Positions 1 to 5,371 of a DNA stretch of 5,411 bases are shown piece by piece (the stretch's first letter is position 1; each line of letters starts with the position of its first letter). The DNA is from Actinomycetes bacterium (GTDB taxonomy: Bacteria; Actinomycetota; Acidimicrobiia; Acidimicrobiales; Acidimicrobiaceae), in contig JAJYVK010000141.1 of the NCBI GenBank assembly GCA_021792075.1, positions 1 to 5,411 on the forward strand, given 5' to 3'. The notes below the pieces were generated by a model, which worked only from the letters and a program-made list of their open reading frames with translations, had not been told where the DNA came from and ran no database searches. The translations under genes were made by a program, and so were the position numbers.

Positions 1-2
1 TG

Positions 3-173
3 AAGCACGTGAGCCCTGCACGGGGGGGCGAGAAGGGCGCAAAGCCGAGCAAGGCGAAGTACGATTTGGACCAAGCGGTCCGCGCGGACGCAGAGAATCG
101 TGTCCACGATTTGCTGTCGAAGTATCCGGTGTATCCCGAGCTCGACCTACAGCTTCTTCGCAAGTATTTCTGA
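3..173 (+). CDS. glyA: C-terminal fragment of serine hydroxymethyltransferase-like protein (5' end outside window)
   Basis: An open frame enters from the left edge and ends at TGA 171-173, giving 56 residues. The visible part is a Lys/Gly/Ala-rich stretch, then a charged helix, then Leu-Leu-Ser-Lys-Tyr-Pro-Val-Tyr-Pro-Glu-Leu. GlyA proteins typically end in a helix followed by a Phe/Tyr-Pro-(Val/Leu)-Tyr motif, and this segment fits the longer variants of the family. GlyA is a cytoplasmic PLP enzyme that interconverts serine and glycine with tetrahydrofolate. All catalytic residues lie outside the window, so the call rests on the tail alone. Third codon positions are G/C in 41 of 56 codons, clearly richer than the genes that follow. 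The next gene starts three bases after this stop in the same frame, so the two may be cotranscribed or may mark the edge of an inserted segment. An unrelated GC-rich gene tail cannot be excluded. Confidence 0.6.
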   Translation, partial: KHVSPARGGEKGAKPSKAKYDLDQAVRADAENRVHDLLSKYPVYPELDLQLLRKYF

Positions 174-176
174 TTC

Positions 177-1595
177 GTGGACGGCGAGGAACGCGCAGCC
201 GACAGTGGCGAAACAATTGATGTCATCAACCCAGCGGATGGGCAAGTAATCTCTAGAATCGCCCGCGCTAAAGCCTCAGATATCAACAGGGCCGTAGAAT
301 CTTCAACCACGGCTTTTGACGACGCAAGATGGAGGGGGTTAGCCCCTTCAGAAAGAACAAAATGCCTGCTTATTCTTGCCGACCTTTTGGAAGAAAGTGC
401 TGAAGACTTAGCGATTTTGGACTGCCTCGACAATGGTATGCCTTTGCGGCAGAGCCGAGGAGAAGTCCAATCCTCGATTGCACATTTACGATATTTCGCA
501 GGTTGGGCTACAAAAATCTATGGTGAGACAATACCAGCACGGCAAGATTCGAAATATTTCGTATATACCAGGCGCGAACCAATTGGTGTCGTCGGAGCTA
601 TAACAGCCTGGAATTTTCCTTTAGATAACGCGGTATGGAAGATTGCTGCTCCACTGGTTTGCGGGAACAGCGTTATCTTGAAGCCAGCTGAAGAAACTCC
701 CCTAAGTGCCCTGTATCTCGCAAGTTTGGTGCAAAAAGCGGGGCTTCCACCAGGGGTCCTCAATGTTATAACTGGCTACGGTGAAGAAGCGGGCGCTGCC
801 CTTTGCGCTCATGACAAAGTAGATAAGGTCGCGTTTACCGGCTCCACGGAAACGGCCCGCCGAATCGTCGAGGCCTCTACTGGAAATTTGAAGCGCGTGA
901 CTCTCGAACTTGGCGGAAAGTCACCAGTATTAGTCATGCCTGACGTTGACCTCGAAAAGGTTGTTCCGATGGTTGTGCAGGGAGTGATGCACAACGCAGG
1001 TCAAGTATGCTCCGCCGGCTCAAGAGTGTACGTGCATAAGAGCATACAAAAGGATTTTCTGGAACTGGCAAGCAATTGCGCAACCAATATAAAACAGGGA
1101 CCAGGCCTCTATCCCGATACTGACATGGGTCCACTTGTGTCTTTCGCTCAGCTAGATCGGGTGCTCGGATATATTGAGCTCGGCAAGAAGGAGGGTGCAA
1201 GTTTAGTCACAGGAGGAAAGCGCTCGGGCGATGTCGGTTACTTTGTTGATCCCACGGTATTTGCGAACGTGACGGAATCAATGCGGATCGGAAGAGAAGA
1301 GATTTTCGGGCCGGTGATGTCCGTGTTTGACTTCTCCACCTTAGATGAATTTATAACCCGAGCAAATTTTTCCAGTTACGGGTTGGCGGCTGGAGTGTGG
1401 ACCCATGACATTAAGGTTGCACATCGACTTGCTGCAGAGCTGAGGGTCGGCACTGTCTGGATCAATTGTTATAACGAATTTGACCCCGCCGTCCCCTTTG
1501 GCGGATATCGGCAGAGTGGACACGGCCGCGAACTGGGTATCCAGGCTATTGACACGTATACCAATGTGAAATCTGTCTGGGTCAATCTGCAGTAA
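177..1595 (+). CDS. NAD(P)-dependent aldehyde dehydrogenase, N-terminally short
   Basis: The 472-residue product is a cytoplasmic ALDH-superfamily enzyme that oxidises an aldehyde to the acid with NAD(P)+. Key sites are present: Asn146 in TAWNFP (transition-state Asn), Lys169 in ILKP (coenzyme binding), FTGST at 220-224, general base Glu244 in ELGGK, nucleophile Cys278 in GQVCS, and Glu375 in EEIFGP (coenzyme ribose contact). The FGGYRQSGHGRELG segment (441-454) is near the C-terminus. The Glu-to-Cys spacing of 34 is normal. It resembles the betaine-aldehyde/phenylacetaldehyde-type branch, but the substrate cannot be read. The GTG start encodes the Val of the usual phi-(V/I)-D-G-E strand, so about 8-20 residues are missing compared with relatives. 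The only earlier in-frame codon before the upstream stop is a Phe codon. No Shine-Dalgarno sequence precedes the GTG. Expression would depend on coupling to the upstream gene, or the 5' end was lost at a junction. It is probably co-transcribed with the isomerase 18 bases downstream. Confidence 0.9.
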   Translation: MDGEERAADSGETIDVINPADGQVISRIARAKASDINRAVESSTTAFDDARWRGLAPSERTKCLLILADLLEESAEDLAILDCLDNGMPLRQSRGEVQSSIAHLRYFAGWATKIYGETIPARQDSKYFVYTRREPIGVVGAITAWNFPLDNAVWKIAAPLVCGNSVILKPAEETPLSALYLASLVQKAGLPPGVLNVITGYGEEAGAALCAHDKVDKVAFTGSTETARRIVEASTGNLKRVTLELGGKSPVLVMPDVDLEKVVPMVVQGVMHNAGQVCSAGSRVYVHKSIQKDFLELASNCATNIKQGPGLYPDTDMGPLVSFAQLDRVLGYIELGKKEGASLVTGGKRSGDVGYFVDPTVFANVTESMRIGREEIFGPVMSVFDFSTLDEFITRANFSSYGLAAGVWTHDIKVAHRLAAELRVGTVWINCYNEFDPAVPFGGYRQSGHGRELGIQAIDTYTNVKSVWVNLQ

Positions 1596-1613
1596 TGGCT
1601 CGATATTGGCAAA

Positions 1614-2453
1614 ATGGATGAGTACATGACAGAAAAAATGAACAAGGGATTGGGCGCAGCAACCTATACATTTCTCTATAAAGAATCTATTTTCTCAGCA
1701 ATCGAAAACCTTGCCGAATCTGGATTTCGAATAATGGAACTTACAGCCACCCCGCCTCATGTGGATATCGACAATTTCGATAAACAGAGTCGCAAACAGT
1801 TGCGTGTTTTAGCCTCAAGCAAAGGGGTAGAGATCTTCTCTGTAAATCCCACATATTTGGACCTTAACCTTGCATCGCTTAACTCCGGTATCCGCAAAGA
1901 GACGACTAGGCAGCTCAGATTGTCATTGCAGCTCTGTAACGATCTGGAAGCAAAATTACTGGTGCTTTTTGGTGGCCGGCGTCACGTTCTTATCCCTGCA
2001 CCACTCGAAATCGTCAAACGCGTTGCCTTAGAAGAACTTCACGGTTTGCTTGATTATGCATCTGAACTGGGAGTCACAATCGGCCTGGAGAACGGGCCTA
2101 CTCTACTTTTCCAAACAGGTTCGGATCTCGCCGAGGCCATTCAATTGTCATCTCATCCTAACCTGGGAGCAGTATTCGATGTCGCAAATGGCCACATGGT
2201 CGAGGACCCTGCGGAAGGTCTCACAGCCGTTATACAGTATGTGGCGCTCGTCCATTTATCCGATACAACAAGAGATAAGTGGGCACACAAACCAGCTGGT
2301 GATGGAGACGTGCAATTTGATAAAATTGATAAAGTGCTAAACGCAGCTGGCTACATTGGACCAAGTATTCTAGAGGTTATTGACATGGACGACCCAGTTA
2401 ACGGACTGCGGCGGTCAGCTGATAACTTAAAGCAGTACGGGTGGTCCCCTTGA
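1614..2453 (+). CDS. Sugar phosphate isomerase/epimerase-like TIM-barrel protein (AP endonuclease family 2 / xylose isomerase-like fold)
   Basis: The 279-residue product belongs to the xylose isomerase-like TIM-barrel superfamily, which includes sugar and keto-sugar epimerases, inosose dehydratase/isomerase and hydroxypyruvate isomerase. Visible marks are the first strand LGAATYTFLYKE (13-24), FRIMELTATPPH (38-49), GLEN with Glu159, the FDVANGH segment with Asp189 and His194, VHLSD with His214, a GDGDVQF segment (229-235) and ILEV with Glu254. Glu159, Asp189, His214 and Glu254 form the expected divalent-metal quartet, so the enzyme looks intact. No signal peptide is seen, so it is cytoplasmic. 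The start is uncertain. ATG at 1614, 1626 and 1638 are all in frame, family homology begins just after the third, and none has a strong ribosome binding site (GGATGAG before 1626 is the best). The gene lies 18 bases after the ALDH, suggesting a shared transcript and pathway. Exact substrate and reaction are unknown. Confidence 0.82.
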   Translation: MDEYMTEKMNKGLGAATYTFLYKESIFSAIENLAESGFRIMELTATPPHVDIDNFDKQSRKQLRVLASSKGVEIFSVNPTYLDLNLASLNSGIRKETTRQLRLSLQLCNDLEAKLLVLFGGRRHVLIPAPLEIVKRVALEELHGLLDYASELGVTIGLENGPTLLFQTGSDLAEAIQLSSHPNLGAVFDVANGHMVEDPAEGLTAVIQYVALVHLSDTTRDKWAHKPAGDGDVQFDKIDKVLNAAGYIGPSILEVIDMDDPVNGLRRSADNLKQYGWSP

Positions 2454-2518
2454 CATCTGATTATGATTATGCGATCACGCCACATTTTTTGATAGCTAAA
2501 TCTCGCTGATGCTACGTG

Positions 2519-2541
2519 TCGTTAATCTACATCTCTAACGA
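2519..2541. promoter_or_regulatory. Inverted repeat upstream of the IclR gene, candidate operator
   Basis: TCGTTA (2519-2524) and TAACGA (2536-2541) are perfect 6-bp inverted arms separated by 11 bases. The repeat ends just before the iclR ribosome binding site. IclR-family regulators commonly repress their own gene through short palindromes, so an autoregulatory operator is plausible. Six-bp arms in A/T-rich DNA can also arise by chance. Confidence 0.28.
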
Positions 2542-2553
2542 GTACGAGGATTT

Positions 2554-3387
2554 ATGGGTGAGCTAGAAGATATTTTGAATGAGACTGGTAATGCGCGTTG
2601 GCCAGGTCTTGTTGGCAGTCTCGTCCACGGGTTGAGCATTTTAGATTTGTTTGGCAAGGACGAGACTAGCCTTGGTGTAGGGGAAATAGCTCGTCGCCTG
2701 AGTGTACACAGAAGCACTGCCTCGCGGCTTGCTGCCACCTTAAGCTACTGCGGATATCTTCAACCTGACGGCGAGCAAGGCAGATACAGGCTGGGAGCAA
2801 AATTAGTCATGCTCGGTCAGCTCGCCAACATAGAAATAGATCTTCAGCGTCTTGGTGAACCCTTACTTCGAACTATGGCTAGTGAATTGGGCGAATCTGT
2901 TCACCTCGGGGTTTTGGATGGGAGGGAAGTTGTCACGACAGCACTCGCAGACGGTTGGAGAACCGTAAGGATGCATTCGACACTCGGCAAACATTCCCCG
3001 GCACACTGCAGCGCCATGGGTAAGGCAATTTTGGCTGGACTGAGCGATGAGAACATTACTGAACTTTTCAAAAAATGCAAACTTGAGACCCCCACTCCGA
3101 ATACGATCCGCACTCTGCCTATGCTTAAAGCCGAACTCAAGAAGATTCGCGAACGCGGATACGCAACTGATAACGAAGAACTCGAACTCGGTCTTAAATG
3201 TATCGCAGCCCCAGTTTTGGACCATTCAGGGAAAATAGTCGCAGCGGTAAGCGTTTCCGGCCCTGCAAGCCGGCTGGAAGGCAACCCAAAAGAAAAAGCA
3301 GTTAAGAGTGTAGTTTCGACAGCCACAGAGCTATCGAAACGCCTCGGGAGCTCTGCTAGAAGCGGTTATGACCGCTGGCTCAATTAA
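2554..3387 (+). CDS. IclR-family transcriptional regulator
   Basis: The 277-residue product has the two-domain IclR layout. An N-terminal winged helix-turn-helix spans about residues 18-82, with helix-turn-helix around GEIARRLSVHRSTASRLAATL-type sequence (43-63) and a wing near GRYRLG (76-81). A C-terminal effector-binding domain covers about 95-262. It includes LGESVHLGVLDG (112-123), the conserved HCSAMGKAILA helix (151-161), and RGYATDNEELELGLKCIAAPV (201-221) with Cys216, where small carboxylic effectors usually bind. The length is close to the family norm of 240-280. The ATG start has a GAGG about five bases upstream (2545-2548). The gene is on the same strand as its neighbours, with 100 bases upstream and 513 bases downstream non-coding. 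It probably controls the adjacent catabolic genes, as activator or repressor. The effector is unknown, and a small organic acid or sugar acid made by the neighbours is the natural guess. Confidence 0.93.
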   Translation: MGELEDILNETGNARWPGLVGSLVHGLSILDLFGKDETSLGVGEIARRLSVHRSTASRLAATLSYCGYLQPDGEQGRYRLGAKLVMLGQLANIEIDLQRLGEPLLRTMASELGESVHLGVLDGREVVTTALADGWRTVRMHSTLGKHSPAHCSAMGKAILAGLSDENITELFKKCKLETPTPNTIRTLPMLKAELKKIRERGYATDNEELELGLKCIAAPVLDHSGKIVAAVSVSGPASRLEGNPKEKAVKSVVSTATELSKRLGSSARSGYDRWLN

Positions 3388-3442
3388 CTTGATCTCTGTA
3401 TGGTGCTTTTGCCAAGTAATAACCAAAACGAAGATCAGTTAA

Positions 3443-3483
3443 TCGACGACTTTCCTCTAAAAGAGGGGGTAATCCAGCGTCGA
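3443..3483 (+). other. Nested stem-loop downstream of the IclR gene
   Basis: TCGACG (3443-3448) pairs perfectly with CGTCGA (3478-3483). Inside it CCTCT (3454-3458) pairs with AGAGG (3462-3466) around an AAA loop, with possible U-G wobble extension. No T tract follows, so it is not a classical intrinsic terminator. It could be a processing or stability structure at the 3' end of the iclR transcript. Confidence 0.3.
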
Positions 3484-3525
3484 GTTCCAATCCCCGAGAT
3501 AAGAATTCTCAAATAACGGGATGCG

Positions 3526-3550
3526 CAGCTTTTGCGTGGAAGAGCTGTTT
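3526..3550 (+). terminator. Weak terminator-like hairpin between the IclR gene and the promoter
   Basis: CAGCTTTT (3526-3533) and AAGAGCTG (3540-3547) form an eight-pair RNA stem with one G-U wobble and the loop GCGTGG, followed by only TTT. It lies about 140 bases after the iclR stop and just before the palindrome/promoter block, which is a sensible place for a terminator. The short T run makes it weak. Confidence 0.25.
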
Positions 3551-3554
3551 AGCC

Positions 3555-3569
3555 GTGCGTAATACGCAC
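3555..3569. promoter_or_regulatory. Perfect 15-bp palindrome, candidate IclR-family operator
   Basis: GTGCGTA (3555-3561) and TACGCAC (3563-3569) are exact inverted repeats around a single A. The site ends four bases before the -35 hexamer of the candidate promoter, so its centre is near -47 from the expected start, where class II-type activators bind. From memory, operators of PcaR-type IclR regulators are of similar length and also end in CGCAC; this was not checked. With an iclR gene immediately upstream, that regulator is the obvious candidate to bind here, by inference. Confidence 0.45.
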
Positions 3570-3573
3570 ATGG

Positions 3574-3602
3574 TTGCGCACTGTACTCAATAGGGTTATA
3601 AT
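3574..3602 (+). promoter_or_regulatory. Sigma-70-like promoter upstream of the MBL hydrolase gene
   Basis: TTGCGC (3574-3579) and a consensus TATAAT (3597-3602) are separated by exactly 17 bases. The -10 is perfect, while the -35 keeps only the TTG, as expected for an activator-dependent promoter. Transcription would begin near 3609 and read toward the MBL gene, giving a leader of about 290 bases. Confidence 0.5.
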
Positions 3603-3625
3603 TTGGAGTGCAACTCATCTAGTGT

Positions 3626-3633
3626 GAGGAGGA
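3626..3633 (+). promoter_or_regulatory. Orphan Shine-Dalgarno sequence without a usable start codon
   Basis: GAGGAGGA is a near-perfect ribosome binding site about 17 bases after the predicted transcription start. At the ideal spacing the codon is ATC (3640), not ATG/GTG/TTG, and that frame stops after 12 codons at a TAG. The first ATG in the frame (3652) is too far away and encodes only eight residues. It may be a lost start codon of a leader peptide or decayed gene, or chance purine-rich sequence. Confidence 0.3.
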
Positions 3634-3886
3634 AAGTACATCACGCGTCAGATGCTCAGCCTTGTCAACTGTAGGTAGGCATCACGCCAAAAAGATCTAA
3701 AAATGCGTCGACTGCTTGAGAAGATAACCGCTTAGATAGACGTTTATGTTACAGCATCCCAATTTGATTAGGCGCCACTTTGCTATCGTGACAAGTTTGA
3801 GTTAGAGACCGGTTAGCCACGAGAGAATCAGCCTAAGCCTAAGTATCAAGAACTATTCAATTCAGTTTCCTATTGTTCAGTTTTCT

Positions 3887-3893
3887 GGAGGAG
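3887..3893 (+). promoter_or_regulatory. Strong ribosome binding site of the MBL hydrolase gene
   Basis: GGAGGAG sits seven bases before ATG 3901, ideal strength and spacing, which fixes the start of the hydrolase. It contrasts with the weak or absent sites in front of the ALDH and isomerase genes. Confidence 0.8.
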
Positions 3894-3900
3894 AAAAACA

Positions 3901-5208
3901 ATGGTGAATAGGCCGTCCATTATTGACTTGGCGGAAAAGTTGTGGAACGGAGAGGGTGATCTAGCCAATGAACACCACCCGGTACACTCCAGGTTCCCCT
4001 GGGGTGAGGAAATCGTTGAAAACGTATTGGTCTACAAAAGCACCGCGAGCGCAAACGTAATAGACACCAGAGACGGCCTGGTAATGCTCGATACAGGTGG
4101 CCAATTTGATGTTGACACATTATATGACGAAGTGCGCAAATGGCGCTCAAGCGATCGGCTCTGCGCGGCTGTATTTTCACATCACCACGTTGACCATGTC
4201 TTTGGCATGGCCAGGTTCGAACGGGAAGCCACTGACCTCGGTTTGCCCTACCCAGTCGTTTATGCGCATAAATCATTGCCTTCGAATTTTCAGAGATATC
4301 TAAGAATGCCAGGATGGAATACCGCAATTAATGAGCGCCAATTCGAGCCTGGTGGGCTTGAATTTGCTATGCCAAAGGCATTCAGAGAGCCGGACATAAC
4401 ATATTCTGACAGCCTCAGCGCCAGTTACGGAGAACTCACATTTCAATTACACCATGCCAGGGGAGAGACCGACGATGCAACCTGGACTTGGGTGCCTGAA
4501 CTGCGTATTTTGCACCCAGGAGATCTTTTTATTTGGGCAGTGCCAAATGCTGGCAATCCGCAAAAGGTGCAGCGCTATGTGGGTGAATGGGCTACAGCAC
4601 TGCGAAAGATGGCATCGCTGAACCCTGAGATTCTCCTTCCAGGTCATGGACTCCCAATAATTGGGAGTGGGAGGGTTTACCAAGCACTCACAGACACGGC
4701 TGAGCTTTTGGAGTCACTTCAATCACAAACAGTGACAATGATGGAACTCGGCGCGACCTTGGATCAAGTCTGCCATGAAGTAAAAATACCGCAGCATTTG
4801 CTCGATAAACCTTACTTACAGGCAGTTTATGATCACCCGCAGTTCCTCGTACGTAATATATGGAGGCAATTTGGAGGATGGTACGATGGGGAACCAGACA
4901 ACCTTCTCCCAGCGCCACGAGCCGAACAAGCTAAAGAATGGATAACGTTAGCTGGAGGGTTAGACAAAGTCATCGAACGCACCAAACTTCTTCAGTCTGA
5001 GGGCAATCTGCGTCTTGCCTGCCATTTGATCGAATTTGGAGTCTTGGCATTTCCTAATTCTAACGAAGTTCATCAAGTTAGATCGGAAATTTACCAAGAA
5101 CGATCGCTCAGTGAAACCGCTTCGATGGCTCGTAACATTCTAGGACACACTTCACGTTCGAGTCAAGCAGGAACCCGTGATTTAGCTCGGAGGGTACTCG
5201 AGCAATGA
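3901..5208 (+). CDS. Metallo-beta-lactamase-fold hydrolase with alkylsulfatase-type dimerisation domain, lacking the SCP2-like C-terminus
   Basis: The 435-residue product has an MBL-fold domain (about 30-260). It carries the dinuclear-metal motif HHHVDH (His94, His96, Asp98, His99), a HARGETDD segment (185-192) with Glu189, HPGDLF (205-210) with Asp208, and LPGHG (246-250) with His249. VIDTRDGLVMLDTGG (53-67) is the typical pre-metal strand pair. Residues about 265-415 match the alkylsulfatase dimerisation region of SdsA1/YjcS/BDS1-type enzymes, with RNIWRQFGGWYDGEPDNLLP (318-337), the LAGG segment and a helical end containing RNILG. Full alkylsulfatases are roughly 630-660 residues, with a signal peptide and a C-terminal SCP2-like lipid-binding domain. 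Both are absent here, so the enzyme is probably cytoplasmic. Asp208 stands where SdsA1 has a second Glu. It may cleave a sulfate ester, or be another hydrolase (lactonase, phosphodiesterase). It has its own promoter/leader and a terminator at its stop codon. Confidence 0.85.
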   Translation: MVNRPSIIDLAEKLWNGEGDLANEHHPVHSRFPWGEEIVENVLVYKSTASANVIDTRDGLVMLDTGGQFDVDTLYDEVRKWRSSDRLCAAVFSHHHVDHVFGMARFEREATDLGLPYPVVYAHKSLPSNFQRYLRMPGWNTAINERQFEPGGLEFAMPKAFREPDITYSDSLSASYGELTFQLHHARGETDDATWTWVPELRILHPGDLFIWAVPNAGNPQKVQRYVGEWATALRKMASLNPEILLPGHGLPIIGSGRVYQALTDTAELLESLQSQTVTMMELGATLDQVCHEVKIPQHLLDKPYLQAVYDHPQFLVRNIWRQFGGWYDGEPDNLLPAPRAEQAKEWITLAGGLDKVIERTKLLQSEGNLRLACHLIEFGVLAFPNSNEVHQVRSEIYQERSLSETASMARNILGHTSRSSQAGTRDLARRVLEQ

Positions 5209-5238
5209 CGCAATCCATCGCGACGTCATTACTTTTTT
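5204..5238 (+). terminator. Rho-independent terminator overlapping the MBL gene stop codon
   Basis: AATGACG (5204-5210) pairs perfectly with CGTCATT (5224-5230) around a 13-base loop, and a six-T run follows at 5233-5238. The stop codon TGA (5206-5208) lies inside the left arm, so the transcript would end directly behind the coding region. The stem is only seven pairs and the loop is long, so termination may be partial. Confidence 0.55.
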
Positions 5239-5317
5239 CACCGTAGGAAACGAATGGCGGATAAATGACTTTTGATGAATTAACCAAATCCTGCACTACT
5301 ACATATAGCACTGAGCT

Positions 5318-5334
5318 ATCCCCTCGTTTGGGAT
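5318..5334 (+). promoter_or_regulatory. Short stem-loop upstream of the last gene
   Basis: ATCCC (5318-5322) and GGGAT (5330-5334) pair around a seven-base loop. Flanking GC pairs extend the stem with one bulged T. It lies about 40 bases before the final ATG and could be an operator or leader hairpin. No convincing -35/-10 pair was found between 5239 and 5371. Confidence 0.2.
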
Positions 5335-5371
5335 GCTTATTGGTTGCAAACTATCGCTTGAGGGGGCGAAA

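Larger units (their letters stand above)
3388..3900. other. 513-base intergenic region: no convincing gene, rich in structured and regulatory-looking sequence
   Basis: No frame on either strand carries a gene-like ORF with homology I recognise. The region holds several stem-loops (3386-3547), a perfect 15-bp palindrome (3555-3569), a sigma-70-like promoter (3574-3602), an orphan Shine-Dalgarno sequence (3626-3633) and two copies of CATCACGC (3639-3646 and 3680-3687). It also has a GCCTAAG-type tandem repeat near 3831-3843 and an 8-bp direct repeat TTCAGTTT (3861-3868 and 3876-3883) before the ribosome binding site of the MBL gene. If the promoter is real, the MBL mRNA has a leader of roughly 290 bases. 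Known riboswitch cores (TPP, cobalamin, SAM, glycine) were not recognised by eye. A decayed gene is an alternative explanation. Confidence 0.6.

Noticed and set aside
1..180. Frameshift hypothesis: missing ALDH N-terminus encoded in another frame upstream
   Set aside because: The other two + frames upstream of 177 do not read as an ALDH N-terminus, and the in-frame sequence reads as a GlyA-like tail.
518..1523. Open frames on the minus strand inside the aldehyde dehydrogenase gene (up to 88 codons)
   Set aside because: They overlap a clearly conserved + strand enzyme, show no recognisable domains, and are expected by chance opposite a long gene.
2486..2520. Promoter TTGATA plus CTACGT/TACGTG upstream of iclR
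   Set aside because: The -35 is good but no acceptable -10 hexamer lies at 16-18 bases, so it is not listed as a feature.
2863..3326. Two minus-strand open frames (120 and 141 codons) opposite the IclR gene
   Set aside because: Opposite a well-conserved regulator. Composition is Ser/Leu-rich without motif structure, so these are shadow frames.
3478..3500. T-arm-like sequence GTTCCAATCCCCG suggesting a tRNA or attachment-site remnant
   Set aside because: Position 57 would be C instead of a purine, the arm pairs only with an eight-base loop and a mismatch, and no anticodon or acceptor stem surrounds it.
3520..3560. Tiny ORF MRSFCVEELFSRA starting at 3521
   Set aside because: Thirteen codons, no ribosome binding site, and it overlaps the hairpin and palindrome.
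3624..3660. GAGGAAAGT-like sequence resembling the conserved start of RNase P RNA
   Set aside because: The match is only GGAAAGT. The other universally conserved RNase P segments, including the ACAGAAA-like 3' element, are absent downstream.
3764..3789. Second promoter TTGATT...TATCGT upstream of the MBL gene
   Set aside because: The spacing is only about 14 bases and the -10 is poor. The 3574-3602 promoter is much better.
3920..4683. Minus-strand open frames (135 and 78 codons) opposite the MBL gene
   Set aside because: The + strand frame has all metal-binding motifs and a strong ribosome binding site. The antisense frames have neither recognisable motifs nor start signals.
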